A stretch of DNA of 64,000 bases from Catenulispora sp. EB89 (GCF_041261445.1 NZ_JBGCCU010000038.1:32079-96078), one strand, 5' to 3'. Shown: positions 37,979-47,202, numbered from the stretch's first letter. The notes: generated by a model not told the origin, from the sequence alone. Made by a program: numbers and translations.

Positions 37979-40126
37979 TCACCACCCGCGCGTCACCGGC
38001 TGGCTCTTCGCCAGCGCGTCAGCCGTCTGATTCGCCTGCGTCTGGAACCCGAGCGGGCCGCTGACCAGCGTCCCGAGCTGGTCCAGCGCCCCCGTTGCGA
38101 GCTTGCCGGAGGTGTCGATGACGTCCAGCTCGTTGATGTCGGCCGACCGGGCCTGCAGTAGTGCCTTGAGCGTCGGCGAGATGCCCTGCGCGGGGTCGAT
38201 CGTCACCGTCGACGTGGTGTAGTCGAAGTAGCCCTGCTGCGGGCTGCTGAGGTCGGCGAGCAGGACGTCGGCCGGGCTGTTGCCCGCGACCAGGGTCAGG
38301 GTGTTCGTCGCCGTGCCCATGGCGGTGGCCGCGAGCCAGTCCGCGTGGGTCGTGCCCAGCGCCTCCGTGGGCACCGGGAGGCGCTTGTACGTCAGCGCCG
38401 TCGCGGCCGCGAACGCCTGGTCGCCGAAGGCCACGATCTGCGGGGCGGCGACTTCGTAGTTCGCGTCCAGGCCGGTCAGGTAGGCGGCGTCCGCGGTCGA
38501 GAGCTTGCCGCCGGTCAGCCGTAGCACGTGCGTGCCTTCCGCCTGTGCCTCGGCCAGGGCCGCGGTGTCGGTGGGGTCGACGACCGCGATCGTCGGGTGC
38601 GCCGCCATGGCGGCGTCGGCCGGGTTCGGCTTCGGGGCTTCGGTGATGTGGACCACCTTGTAGCCGAGCCTGGTGAACGCCGCGTCGGTGCCGGCCGGGA
38701 TCGCGCCGGGGGCGCCGACCAGGTTGACGGTGTCCATGCCGTCGAAGGGGTCGCGGGTGTTCGGCGTGCCCAGGACCCGCTTGGCCTCGGCGACCAGGCG
38801 CGGGTCGAGGTTGTCGCCGGTGGTGAGCAGCGTCGGGCCGTACAGCCCGGCCCACCCGAGCTCCTTCTGCGCGGTCGCCGGGTCGTCGGCCGCGACGATC
38901 GTCACCGACATCGCGAACGGGCCGTGCGGGCCGCCGCCGGCGGGGGCCGGCGTGCTGCCGGTCTGCGTCTCCCAGCGGTGCCGCGAGACCGCGACGGACG
39001 CGCCGACCAGGTCGTTTGGCGTGTTTCCGGCCAGCGTCACGACCTGGTCCGCGGACTTCGGCAGGAAGGACACGACGCCGGGCTTCGCAGAAAGCTGAGT
39101 CGGGCCGGCCCCCGGCTTGCCGACCGCCACCTCCATGATGCCGTTCGGCGTCGAGTAGGCGAGCGACGCGCCGTCGGGCGTCCACGCCAGGTGCGTGGCG
39201 CCGCTCGCGTCGGCGACCTTCGTCGCCTCCTGCGTGGTCGCGGCGTTCTTGAACGGCGTGTGCGCGGGGATGACGTCGATCCCGCCGTTGCTCCCCACGA
39301 ACGCCAGCTGCTCGCTCGGGCTCAACGCCGGCCAGCTGCCCGGGCCCATCGGTGTGGCGGGGTCGGCGCCGCCGCGCGCGTTGCTGTCCAGCCAGTGGAT
39401 CCACAGGTCCGGGCCGTTGGCGTCGTGCGACTGGAAGACCAGCTCCGACGAGGTCCCGGACAGGGTCTGGTTCTCGACGCTGACCGGGTTCGAGGTGTCC
39501 GCCACGTCGTGCGTGCCGCTCGGGCCCATCAGGTACAGCTCGCTGCTGGCGTGGTTGTGCTGCCCCGCGACCGACGCCTGCTCCACGACGTGTGTCCCGG
39601 CCGCGTTCAGCTCCGTGTACAGCACGGTCCCGCCCTGCCATGACGGCGCGGACAACTTCGACCCCTGACTCGGCTGCACCAGTACGATCACGTCGCTGCC
39701 GTCCGGCCGCGCGGTGGCCAGGTTCCCGGAGCCGTCGATGAACGCGATCCGGCTGCCGTCCGGCGACCAGGACGCCTCGGAGACCGTCGTCGGGAACCGC
39801 ACTTGCGCCCCGCCGATGTTCACCGTCGCGGAGCCGTCGGAGATCAGCGGCGTGCCGACGGCGTACTGCGGACCCGCCCCGGACGGCGCCGAGCCGGTCG
39901 AACCCTGTGCGGACGAGGATGAGGCCGACGGCGTGGCGGACGTCGAAGGCTGCGAAGGCTGCGAAGGCTGCGAAGCCGGCGGCGCCGAAGCCGTCCGGGT
40001 CGCCCCCGCGGCGACCGGCGCGACCTTCGGATGTTCCGTCGAGCCGCCGCAGGCCGAAGCCAGCAGCGCGACCGAGGTCGCAGCAGCGGCACTCACGAGC
40101 AGGCGGCGTGAAGAAGAGCGACTCAC
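37979..40126 (-). CDS. PD40 propeller / CWB2-like lipoprotein
   Basis: A 715-residue exported lipoprotein. The GTG at 40126 follows GGAAAGGACC and gives a signal peptide with lipobox LASAC (C26). A low-complexity S/Q/P/A stretch (about 30-85) contains PSQPSQPS. TolB/PD40-like blades follow (WSPDGSRIAF, WTPDGASLAYS). The C-terminal 300 residues contain degenerate CWB2-like units (VSVAVSRHRW, then LLTTGDNLDPRLVAEAKRVLG, and later ALTYKRLP with LVAGNSPADVLLA). The architecture parallels the gene at 12783-14801, but membrane rather than only wall attachment is indicated. Confidence 0.8.
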   Translation of the reverse strand: MSRSSSRRLLVSAAAATSVALLASACGGSTEHPKVAPVAAGATRTASAPPASQPSQPSQPSTSATPSASSSSAQGSTGSAPSGAGPQYAVGTPLISDGSATVNIGGAQVRFPTTVSEASWSPDGSRIAFIDGSGNLATARPDGSDVIVLVQPSQGSKLSAPSWQGGTVLYTELNAAGTHVVEQASVAGQHNHASSELYLMGPSGTHDVADTSNPVSVENQTLSGTSSELVFQSHDANGPDLWIHWLDSNARGGADPATPMGPGSWPALSPSEQLAFVGSNGGIDVIPAHTPFKNAATTQEATKVADASGATHLAWTPDGASLAYSTPNGIMEVAVGKPGAGPTQLSAKPGVVSFLPKSADQVVTLAGNTPNDLVGASVAVSRHRWETQTGSTPAPAGGGPHGPFAMSVTIVAADDPATAQKELGWAGLYGPTLLTTGDNLDPRLVAEAKRVLGTPNTRDPFDGMDTVNLVGAPGAIPAGTDAAFTRLGYKVVHITEAPKPNPADAAMAAHPTIAVVDPTDTAALAEAQAEGTHVLRLTGGKLSTADAAYLTGLDANYEVAAPQIVAFGDQAFAAATALTYKRLPVPTEALGTTHADWLAATAMGTATNTLTLVAGNSPADVLLADLSSPQQGYFDYTTSTVTIDPAQGISPTLKALLQARSADINELDVIDTSGKLATGALDQLGTLVSGPLGFQTQANQTADALAKSQPVTRGW
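39945..39971. repeat. 9-base tandem repeat, three copies
   Basis: GAAGGCTGC (plus strand) is repeated three times and encodes the PSQPSQPS run in the linker after the lipobox of the surrounding lipoprotein gene. Confidence 0.9.
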
Positions 40127-40197
40127 GATGAGGTCCTTTCCCCGAAACGGTGTCGCCCTGTAGACGTCCCATCGGCCCCGGGGTTTGCCGCCGATTA

Positions 40198-40923
40198 TCA
40201 CGCTTCGGTAACGCCGGATCCCCGGCTCCGCGCCATCGCCTCCTCCAGCAGCGCGCGGGCGTACGCCGTCGCGGCTTCCTCGTCGTCGAGCAGGTACGGC
40301 GGGCACGTCCCGACAGGCGGTTCGGCGTCAGTCAGTGCATTGATGAGCTCGGGAATCTGGTCCGCGCCAAGCTGATGCGTCCGGAGCTCGGTCAGACCGC
40401 TGAAGACGAACGCCACCTGGTTGGCGCCCGGCGTGTACCGGAATTCGTAGTCTGCGAAGCCCGCGACCGCGCCGCCGATCTCGGTTCCGGACTCGGTCGA
40501 ACTGCCCCGCGCCGTGCCGCGGGTCAGCGCCGAGCCCATCACGTCCGCGTCTTGGCCCCGGCGCGCGTTGGGGCGGGCCAGGAAGGGGCAGGTGAAGGCG
40601 GCGAAGAGCATGCAGGCGCGGTGCCCCGGCGGCTCGGGGGACGGCGCCTTGTTGGTCGCGGTCCGTCCGGCCTTGTGTGCCGCGGTCAGCGCCTCCGTCT
40701 CGGCCGCCGCGATGACGCGGTAGACCGGCCCTTCGGCCATCGGCGTCCCGCAGATCGAGCAGCGGCGCTCGATCGCGCAGATCAGCGTGCGGGCCGCGCC
40801 GGTGATCGCGAACGCCGGGTGTCCCTCGGCGTCACGCGGCGTGATCGCGGGGATGGGGTAGCCGCGCGGATCGTGCGGCAGGGCGGCTACTGCGGGCGGC
40901 ACGGGAGTCTCACGGGGCGTCAT
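40198..40923 (-). CDS. Hypothetical protein with CxxC motif
   Basis: A 241-residue protein that I do not recognise. It has a proline-rich N-terminus, a possible zinc-binding part with CSICGTP (about residue 55) and another Cys/His group near GHRACMLFAAFTCPF (about 100-115), and an acidic helical C-terminus (LLDDEEAATAYARALLEEAM). No signal peptide or membrane segment is seen. Its stop lies 71 bases upstream of the start of the lipoprotein gene on the same strand. Confidence 0.6.
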   Translation of the reverse strand: MTPRETPVPPAVAALPHDPRGYPIPAITPRDAEGHPAFAITGAARTLICAIERRCSICGTPMAEGPVYRVIAAAETEALTAAHKAGRTATNKAPSPEPPGHRACMLFAAFTCPFLARPNARRGQDADVMGSALTRGTARGSSTESGTEIGGAVAGFADYEFRYTPGANQVAFVFSGLTELRTHQLGADQIPELINALTDAEPPVGTCPPYLLDDEEAATAYARALLEEAMARSRGSGVTEA

Positions 40924-41125
40924 GGCGCTATTGAAGCAGGGCGGCCGGGACTGCGGAGCGGATGATCAACTGTGCGGTACGTGGCGGTAGCATCACGAAT
41001 CGGTCATCACCGAGCAAAAGTTGATAACCGATCGGCAACAACTCTTGGCGTTTCACTCAATTCTCAGCATGATTTGCTGGTGGGCCGGAGCTGCCGCTTC
41101 ACCTGCGGCGGGGACAGATGAAGAG

Positions 41126-42157
41126 TCAGCTCCGGTCACCGGCCTGCGCCGTGACCAGCGGGGCCAGTGGGACCGGCGCGGCCAACGGGACCGCCGGGAC
41201 CTGCGGGACCTGTGGGGCCTGAGAGACCAGCCGCACCGGCAGCCGGGCCGCCGCGACCGCCTCGCGCATCGCCGCCGCCAGGCCGCCGAACTCTTCGGCC
41301 CGCGCCGACGACGACCGGTACACCAGCCCGATCCGCCGCGACGGCGCCGTCCCGTCGAACCTGCGAGCCTCCAGGCCCGACCCGGCGCGCGCGTCAACGG
41401 CGACCGCCGTCTCTGGCAGCAACGTCACCCCTATGCCGCCGGCGACCAGCTGGACCAGCGTCGACAGCGACGCGGCGCGCGTCGCCCCGGAGCCGGCGGC
41501 ACCCACCTCGGCGCAGACGTCCAGCGCCTGGTCCCGCAGGCAGTGGCCCTCTTCCAGCAGCAGGATGTCGTGCTGCTTGAGCACCTTCCGGGAGACCGGG
41601 CCGGTCCCGACCGGGAGCGTGTGCTCGGGTGCCACGACCAGGAAGTCCTCGTCATACAGCGCCAGCTCGTCGACGCCCGGGGCGCCGGCCGGCAACGCGA
41701 GCAGCCCGAGGTCGAGCCGTCCGGACGCTATGCCCTCCAGCAGCACCGCGGTCTGTTCCTCGTGGACGAACAGGTCCAGGTCCGGGAACCGCTTCTTCAA
41801 CGGCCGCAGCAACGCCGGCAGCAGGTACGGGGCCAGCGTCGGGATCACGCCGACCTTCACCGTCCCGGTGAACGGCTGCCGCGCCGCCGCGGCCTCCTGG
41901 ACCAGGTCGTCCATCGCCGCCAGGACGCGCTGTGCGTGCCGCGCCACCCGCTCGCCGGACGACGTCAGCAGCACCTTGCGCGTGGTGCGCTCGACCAGCC
42001 GCGTCCCGAGGCTCTCCTCCAGGGCCGCGATCGCCCCGGACAGCGCCGGCTGACTCATCCCGAGCACCGCCGCCGAGTCCCGGAAGTGCAGATGTTCGGC
42101 GACCGTGGCGAAGGCTTTGAGCTGCGCGATGGTCGGGGTACGGAGGGACGTGGCGAT
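41126..42157 (-). CDS. oxyR: OxyR peroxide-sensing LysR regulator (non-standard start)
   Basis: A LysR-type regulator with the OxyR redox signature EEGHCLRDQAL-DVC, in which both cysteines are conserved. The N-terminal helix-turn-helix reads AQLKAFATVAEHLHFRDSAA, then VLGMSQPALSGAIAALEESLG. The first ATG or GTG in frame (GTG 42067) would delete the first HTH helices. Upstream there is no ATG, GTG or TTG in frame; an ATC at 42157-42155, about 7 bases after GGGAG, gives a natural N-terminus (M)ATSLRTPTIAQL. So either initiation is at ATC or the start codon is mutated. The C-terminus has a P/V/A-rich tail. The likely target ahpCD is 19 kb away. Confidence 0.88.
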   Translation of the reverse strand: MATSLRTPTIAQLKAFATVAEHLHFRDSAAVLGMSQPALSGAIAALEESLGTRLVERTTRKVLLTSSGERVARHAQRVLAAMDDLVQEAAAARQPFTGTVKVGVIPTLAPYLLPALLRPLKKRFPDLDLFVHEEQTAVLLEGIASGRLDLGLLALPAGAPGVDELALYDEDFLVVAPEHTLPVGTGPVSRKVLKQHDILLLEEGHCLRDQALDVCAEVGAAGSGATRAASLSTLVQLVAGGIGVTLLPETAVAVDARAGSGLEARRFDGTAPSRRIGLVYRSSSARAEEFGGLAAAMREAVAAARLPVRLVSQAPQVPQVPAVPLAAPVPLAPLVTAQAGDRS

Positions 42158-42188
42158 GGTGGTGCTCCCGGCGTGCGCGCTCGCTAGT

Positions 42189-42205
42189 GATAGATCCAGT
42201 TTATC
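42189..42205. promoter_or_regulatory. Possible OxyR autoregulatory site
   Basis: GATAGATCCAGTTTATC (plus strand) has GATA/TATC half-sites of the ATAG-N7-CTAT type. It lies about 30 bases upstream of the proposed oxyR start, a usual position for LysR autoregulation. Confidence 0.45.
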
Positions 42206-42270
42206 GCCGTATGGGAGACGCCGGGTGCCACGTGCTACCAGGTGATGCCAGGTGATCGATCTCTCGGGTG

Positions 42271-42915
42271 TCAGGCCGATGGCTTGAAGGCCGCCATGAA
42301 CACCCGGGCGCGCCGGGTGATCTCGGGCCAGTCTCCCGCCGCCACGACATCCGGCGGCACCACATCAGTGCCCGCACACACCGCGAGCGCTCCCTGCGCC
42401 AGGAAGTCCGCGGCGTTGCCGGCGTTGACGCCGCCGGAGGCGACCAGCGGCAGACCCGGGTACGGGCCGTTGAGGTCCTTGAAGTAGCCGGGGCCGAAAG
42501 CCTTGGCGGGGAAGATCTTCACGGCCGCCGTGCCGAGATCCACCGCCTGCGCGACCTCGGTCGGCGTCAGCGCTCCCAGCACGATCGGGACGCCCGCCTC
42601 GTGCGCGGCCGCGGCGACCTCGGGCCGCAGCCCGGGGGTGACGAGGAACGAGACCCCGGCGTCGATCGCGTCCTTCGCCTGCTGCGCGTTCATCACCGTC
42701 CCGGCGCCGATGCGGTGCCCGGCGGCGACGGCGGCCCGCAGGTGCGGCACCACGTCGGGCGTGCTGAACGTGAGCTCGGTGCAGGTGATGCCGCCGGCGG
42801 CCAGCGCCGCGCACAGCGCCGCCGAATCAGGGATCGAAGGTGCGCGCACCACGGCTATCACCGGTTCGGCGGCCAGTGCCGCGCGGAAGTCCGGATGCGG
42901 AAGGTCGAACGTCAT
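42271..42915 (-). CDS. eda: KDPG aldolase
   Basis: A 214-residue class I aldolase that splits 2-keto-3-deoxy-6-phosphogluconate into pyruvate and glyceraldehyde-3-phosphate (or the galactonate analogue). The Schiff-base lysine is K133 in VKIFPA and the acid/base glutamate is E47 in TELTFST; both match the E. coli enzyme closely. The start overlaps the deacylase stop (ATGA). As third gene of the minus arm it supplies the last step of the pathway proposed for this cluster. Confidence 0.93.
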   Translation of the reverse strand: MTFDLPHPDFRAALAAEPVIAVVRAPSIPDSAALCAALAAGGITCTELTFSTPDVVPHLRAAVAAGHRIGAGTVMNAQQAKDAIDAGVSFLVTPGLRPEVAAAAHEAGVPIVLGALTPTEVAQAVDLGTAAVKIFPAKAFGPGYFKDLNGPYPGLPLVASGGVNAGNAADFLAQGALAVCAGTDVVPPDVVAAGDWPEITRRARVFMAAFKPSA

Positions 42916-44537
42916 AAGGCTGATACCCCCTGCTCTGTACGTCGCAGCGCCCGGCCCGGGAGGGCCCCGGTGGGCGTACCGTCGGTTAGTACCGAAACGC
43001 CGTTGACCAGCACTTCGACGATGCCGTCGGCGGCCTGGCGGGGCTGCTCGAAGGTCGCGGTGTCGGTGACGGTCCGCGGATCGAACAGCACCAGATCGGC
43101 GTGGTGGCCGACGCGGACCAGGCCGCGCCGGTCCAGGCGCAGGCGCCGGGCCGGCCGTCCGGTCATCCGCGCGACCGTCTCCTCCAGCGTCAGGACTTTG
43201 AGATCCCGGCTGTAGTGGCCGAGATAGCGCGGGAACGTGCCCCAGGCGCGTGGATGCGGACGCGCGCCGACCAGCAGCCCGTCGCTGCCGACGGTGTGCG
43301 CGCGGTGCCGCATGATGGCGCGCACGTTCTCCTCGTTGCCGACGTGGTGCAGGATCGTGGTCCCCAGGCGGTCGGTGCGCAGCAGGTCGACGAACGCCTC
43401 GGTGCCGGTCACGGCGCGCGCGGCGGCGATCTCGGCGACGGTGCGGCCGACGGCGTCGGCCAGCGACGGATCCTGGACGCCGGAGATCTGGATGGTCTGC
43501 CAGTCGACGACCATGCCGTGGTTGCCGTCGCTGCCGCGGTCCTCGACGTCGCGCCGGATCCGTTCCCGGGACGCCGGATCCGCGAGCCGGGCCAGCGTCG
43601 CGTCCGGGCCGCCCTCGGCCGACCAGCTCGGCAGCAGGGCGGCCAGGGTCGTGGAGCCCGGCAGGTAGGGGTAGGTGTCCAGGCTGATGTCGCAGCCCTC
43701 TGCCAGGCCGGCGTCGACCAGCTCCAGGAGCTCGGCGGCCCGGCCGGCGTTGACACCGAAGTTCATCGTGGCGTGCGCGAGGTGCAGCGGGCAGCCGGAG
43801 CGGCGCGAGATCTCGATCATCTCGGCGTAGCCGCCGAGGGCGCCGGCGCCGTAGGAGCGCTGGTGCGGGGAGTGGTAGCCGCCGAACGCGGCGACGACTT
43901 CGCAGAGTTCGATCAGCTCGTCGGTGCCGGCGTACATGCCCGGCGTGTAGGACAGTCCGCTGGACATGCCGACGGCGCCTTCGCGCATGCCCTGCGCGAC
44001 CAGCTCGCGCATGCGGTTCAGCTCGGCGCGGTCCGGTTCGCGGTTGTCCCAGCCCATCGCGAGCATGCGGACCGAGCCGTGCGGGACGAGGTAGCAGGCG
44101 TTGACGGCAATACCCTGATCCAGCCGGTCGAGGTATTCGCCGACGGTGCGCCAGGACCAGTCGAAGCCGTCGGGGTCGCCGTTCCAGCCGGCGATCTGGC
44201 GGCGCAGGGCCGGCAGCGTGGTGTCGTCCACCGGGGCGTAGGACAGGCCGTCCTGGCCGAGGACTTCGCAGGTCACGCCCTGGGTGACGCGCGAGGGGTG
44301 GTCGCGTTCGACGAGGGTGCGCAGGTCGGAGTGCGCGTGCATGTCGATGAAGCCGGGGGCCAGGACGAGGCCGTCGGCGTCGATGGTGCGGGCGGCGGTC
44401 GTGCGGGCGGCGGGCGGTCGTCCCGGCTCGCTGTCCACGGCGGCGATCACCCCGTCCGTGACGGTGACATCGGCGCGGAAGCGGTCGGCCCCGGTGCCGT
44501 CGATGATCGTGGCGCCACGGAAAACCAGGTCTGCCAT
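42912..44537 (-). CDS. N-acyl-D-amino-acid deacylase
   Basis: A 541-residue amidohydrolase of the D-aminoacylase family. The metal motif HAH is at H67/H69 (GFIDMHAHSD), and the family's bridging cysteine is in TCEVLGQDG (about residue 93). HLAHATMN and the C-terminal HHADLVLFDP are also family features. It removes an acyl group from an N-acyl-D-amino acid. The start overlaps the preceding stop (TGATG) and the end overlaps the aldolase (ATGA). Given the neighbours, the natural substrate may be N-acetyl-D-glucosaminate. Confidence 0.92.
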   Translation of the reverse strand: MADLVFRGATIIDGTGADRFRADVTVTDGVIAAVDSEPGRPPAARTTAARTIDADGLVLAPGFIDMHAHSDLRTLVERDHPSRVTQGVTCEVLGQDGLSYAPVDDTTLPALRRQIAGWNGDPDGFDWSWRTVGEYLDRLDQGIAVNACYLVPHGSVRMLAMGWDNREPDRAELNRMRELVAQGMREGAVGMSSGLSYTPGMYAGTDELIELCEVVAAFGGYHSPHQRSYGAGALGGYAEMIEISRRSGCPLHLAHATMNFGVNAGRAAELLELVDAGLAEGCDISLDTYPYLPGSTTLAALLPSWSAEGGPDATLARLADPASRERIRRDVEDRGSDGNHGMVVDWQTIQISGVQDPSLADAVGRTVAEIAAARAVTGTEAFVDLLRTDRLGTTILHHVGNEENVRAIMRHRAHTVGSDGLLVGARPHPRAWGTFPRYLGHYSRDLKVLTLEETVARMTGRPARRLRLDRRGLVRVGHHADLVLFDPRTVTDTATFEQPRQAADGIVEVLVNGVSVLTDGTPTGALPGRALRRTEQGVSAL

Positions 44538-45838
44538 CAGAAGAACGTCCTCACCAGATCGACGATCAGCGGGTCGGCGCTGTCGGCGTCGTCCAGGACG
44601 GGGATGAGCGTCCATTTGTCGAACGCCGTGCACGGATGCGAGAGGCCGAAGCGGAGCACGGTGCCGACGGGAGCGGTCTCGCCGGCGTCGCGCAGGAACG
44701 TGTGCTGGTCGTTCAGCGCGGTGACGGTGCCGACGGCCGGCATCGGCAGGCCTTCGTCGAAGGGGAAGTCGCGCTTGCCGGCGTCCAGCAGCGAGAGCTG
44801 CGGCTCGGGGTGGGAGACGACGCGGGCCCAGCCGTGCATCGCTGCTCGGAAGGAGGTCTTTGAGGCGTCGCGAGAGAGCGGAGAGATCTCTCGGTAGTGC
44901 CCGTCGTCATGGATGACGTAGGCACCGGAACGCAGGACGACTTCGGCCCCTGATTCGACGGCTGCCGGCTTCAGGATCTCGGCGACGTCGTCGAAGTAGG
45001 CGCTGCCGCCCGCGGTGACGATCGGGTGCTCGCTCTCGTAGGCGGCGGCGAGGCGGAGGTGCAGCTCGGCGAGGTCGCGAAGGTAGCTGCGGACTGTCTT
45101 CAGGCTTTCGAGCGAGGCGTCGTGAGCCAGACAGCCTTCGTACCCTGCGATACCCGCGAGCCTCAGCGTCGGTGCCGCTCGGACGGCGTTCGCGATGTCT
45201 TCGGCCTCTGTGATGCTGCGCGCCCCGGTCCGGCCGCCGGTGCCGCCGAGCTCGACGAGCACCTCGACCGGGCGGTCCGTCTCGGGATCGGCGCCGCTGC
45301 CGACGCCCGCGGCGCGCAGGGCGGCGTCCATCTGGGCCACGGAGGCCACGGAGTCGACCCACGAGACGAACGCGAAGTCCGGGTCGGCGGCCAGTTCGGC
45401 GGCGATCCACGCCAGGCCGGCCGGGTCGAGCAGGGCGTTGGCGAGCATCAGGCGCTGGACGCCGAAGGCCCGGGCGACGTGCAGCTGCGGGAGGTTGGCG
45501 AGCGTGATGCCGACCGCGCCGGCGTCCAGTTGGGCCTGCCACAGCTCCGGGGCCATCGTGGTCTTGCCGTGCGGGGCGAGGGCGACGCCGGCATCGCGGC
45601 ACCAGGCGGCCATCGTGAGCAGGTTGTGGTCCAGCGCGCCGGCGTCGAGAGTGAGGAGCGGGGTGCCGAGGTCGGACAGGTGCGGGGCCGAGGCGAGCCA
45701 GGCGTGCGCGGTCCGTCCCCAGGCCTGCGGGGGCAGGGCCTTGAACCGCCAGTCCAGGCGCTCCTCGGCGAGCGCGGCGACCGCCGCCCGGTCGATGCCG
45801 GTGGACGCGGTGCGGCTGCCGAACGTCTGGTGGACCAT
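44537..45838 (-). CDS. PLP-dependent DSD1-type D-amino-acid dehydratase/aldolase
   Basis: A 433-residue fold-type III PLP enzyme with an alanine-racemase-like N-terminal barrel. The PLP lysine is K92 in PHGKTTMAP. The C-terminal metal pair is H401 and C403 (SHPCTAFD), as in eukaryotic-type D-serine dehydratase. The family includes D-threonine aldolase, D-serine dehydratase and, as I recall, D-glucosaminate dehydratase. The ATG at 45838 follows GGAGG. It is the first gene of the minus arm. A kinase and aldolase for 2-keto-3-deoxy sugar acids nearby favour glucosaminate as substrate. Confidence 0.88.
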   Translation of the reverse strand: MVHQTFGSRTASTGIDRAAVAALAEERLDWRFKALPPQAWGRTAHAWLASAPHLSDLGTPLLTLDAGALDHNLLTMAAWCRDAGVALAPHGKTTMAPELWQAQLDAGAVGITLANLPQLHVARAFGVQRLMLANALLDPAGLAWIAAELAADPDFAFVSWVDSVASVAQMDAALRAAGVGSGADPETDRPVEVLVELGGTGGRTGARSITEAEDIANAVRAAPTLRLAGIAGYEGCLAHDASLESLKTVRSYLRDLAELHLRLAAAYESEHPIVTAGGSAYFDDVAEILKPAAVESGAEVVLRSGAYVIHDDGHYREISPLSRDASKTSFRAAMHGWARVVSHPEPQLSLLDAGKRDFPFDEGLPMPAVGTVTALNDQHTFLRDAGETAPVGTVLRFGLSHPCTAFDKWTLIPVLDDADSADPLIVDLVRTFF

Positions 45839-45860
45839 GCGGCACCTCCGCTTCCTGGAG

Positions 45861-45879
45861 CGTTGCACTATGTGCAACG
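45861..45879. promoter_or_regulatory. Palindromic operator, probably for the IclR regulator
   Basis: CGTTGCACTATGTGCAACG has perfect 8-base arms around a 3-base centre. A third half-site, CGTTGCA, follows at 45882-45888. It lies between the proposed minus-strand promoter (45903-45932) and the PLP-enzyme start, at about +17 to +35, which fits repression. Confidence 0.7.
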
Positions 45880-45902
45880 CTCGTTGCATATGCTGTGCTT
45901 CG

Positions 45903-45932
45903 GTTCTAGCATTCGAGCCGAAGGGCGGTCAA
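45903..45932 (-). promoter_or_regulatory. Promoter of the deacylase/aldolase arm
   Basis: On the minus strand TTGACC (45932-45927) and TAGAAC (45908-45903) are separated by 18 bases, a good housekeeping-type promoter. Transcription would begin near 45896, just before the palindromic operator. A dyad CTTCGGTTC/GAGCCGAAG (45898-45923) overlaps it. Confidence 0.55.
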
Positions 45933-46001
45933 CGCTGCGGCACTCGTGGCGGGCCTGGCGAAGCGGTGAGGACGGGAACGACGGATGGCTGGGGAGGCCG
46001 C

Positions 46002-47126
46002 ATGGTGACGCCGTGGGCGGTGTGTGTCGGCGAGTCGATGGCGGCGCTGCTGCCGGACCGGCCCGGGCCGCTGGACGGGGTCGAGTCGTTCGCGGTGTCG
46101 ACCGGCGGCGCGGAGTCGAACGTGGCGTGCGCGCTGCGGGCGCTGGGGGTGCCGAGCGCTTGGGTGAGCCGCGTCGGGGACGACGGGTTCGGACGCCGGC
46201 TGGTCGGCGAGGTGGCGCGGCGGGGCGTGGACACCTCGGGCGTGGCCGTCGATTCCGTGCGGCCGACGGGGTTGTACCTGAAGGAGACCGGCGGATCCGA
46301 TCGCGACGGCGATCTCGGCGCGGGTCGCAGCAGGCTGCATTACTACCGCGCGGGTTCGGCCGCGTCGGCGATGTCGCCGGCGACGTTGAGCGAGCCGGCG
46401 GTCGCGGGTTTGGTCGAGGGCGCGAGGCTGGTGCATCTCACGGGGATCACGCCGGCGTTGTCGGAGACGTGCCTGGCGATGGTGCGGGCGTTGCTGGACG
46501 CGCCGCGCGGGCAGCGGCTGGTCAGCTTCGATCTGAACTGGCGGCCGGTGCTGTGGCGGGACCGCGACGCGGAAGTGCTGCAGGAGTTCGTGAACGCGGC
46601 GGACATCGCACTGCTGGGTGCCGACGAGGCCGAGGCCGCATTCGGTACCGGCGTTCCGGCCGAACTCAGGGAACTGTTTCCCGGGCCGTCGACGATCGTG
46701 GTTAAGGACGCCGAGCGGGTGGTCACGGCGCTGACGGCGGACGGTGCCGTGTCCGAGCCGGCGCTGACGGTGGACGTGGTCGAGCCGACTGGCGCCGGCG
46801 ACGCGTTCGCGGCCGGCTACCTGGCCGGGACGCTGCACGGGTTCGATCAGCGGCGGCGGTTGCGGCTCGGGCATTTGGCGGCTGCTTCGGCGTTGGTGGC
46901 GCACGGGGATGTGGGGGAGTTGGGCGACTTGAGTCGGCTGGCTGCCGATCGTGGCGATGGTGCTGGCCGTTCTGTCGCTGTTGAGCACGACGGTCAGTGG
47001 TCGGCGGCGACGATCGCCGCGCTGCTGGACGCTTCGGCGGAGGAGTGGCGGGCGACGCGGATTTCGGCTGGCGGCGTCGTGGTCGGTGGTATCGCGGTCG
47101 GCGGACCGGAGACTGTGCGTCCGTGA
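46002..47126 (+). CDS. kdgK: 2-keto-3-deoxygluconate kinase (PfkB family)
   Basis: A 374-residue sugar kinase. The N-terminal substrate motif is STGGAESNVACAL, the segment FDLNWRPVLW is typical of KDG kinases, and the PfkB signature PTGAGDAF carries catalytic D267. It would phosphorylate KDG to KDPG, the substrate of the aldolase on the other arm. The ATG at 46002 follows GGGGAGG. About 55 extra residues after the kinase fold, rich in A, G and V, are unusual and unexplained. Confidence 0.9.
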   Translation: MVTPWAVCVGESMAALLPDRPGPLDGVESFAVSTGGAESNVACALRALGVPSAWVSRVGDDGFGRRLVGEVARRGVDTSGVAVDSVRPTGLYLKETGGSDRDGDLGAGRSRLHYYRAGSAASAMSPATLSEPAVAGLVEGARLVHLTGITPALSETCLAMVRALLDAPRGQRLVSFDLNWRPVLWRDRDAEVLQEFVNAADIALLGADEAEAAFGTGVPAELRELFPGPSTIVVKDAERVVTALTADGAVSEPALTVDVVEPTGAGDAFAAGYLAGTLHGFDQRRRLRLGHLAAASALVAHGDVGELGDLSRLAADRGDGAGRSVAVEHDGQWSAATIAALLDASAEEWRATRISAGGVVVGGIAVGGPETVRP

Positions 47127-47202
47127 TCCGTCGTCAGCCATCATCCGTTCACCGCAGCGTGGGTCGCGCCGGCGGCGTCGTCCGCGAGAAAGTGAGGGTG
47201 CC

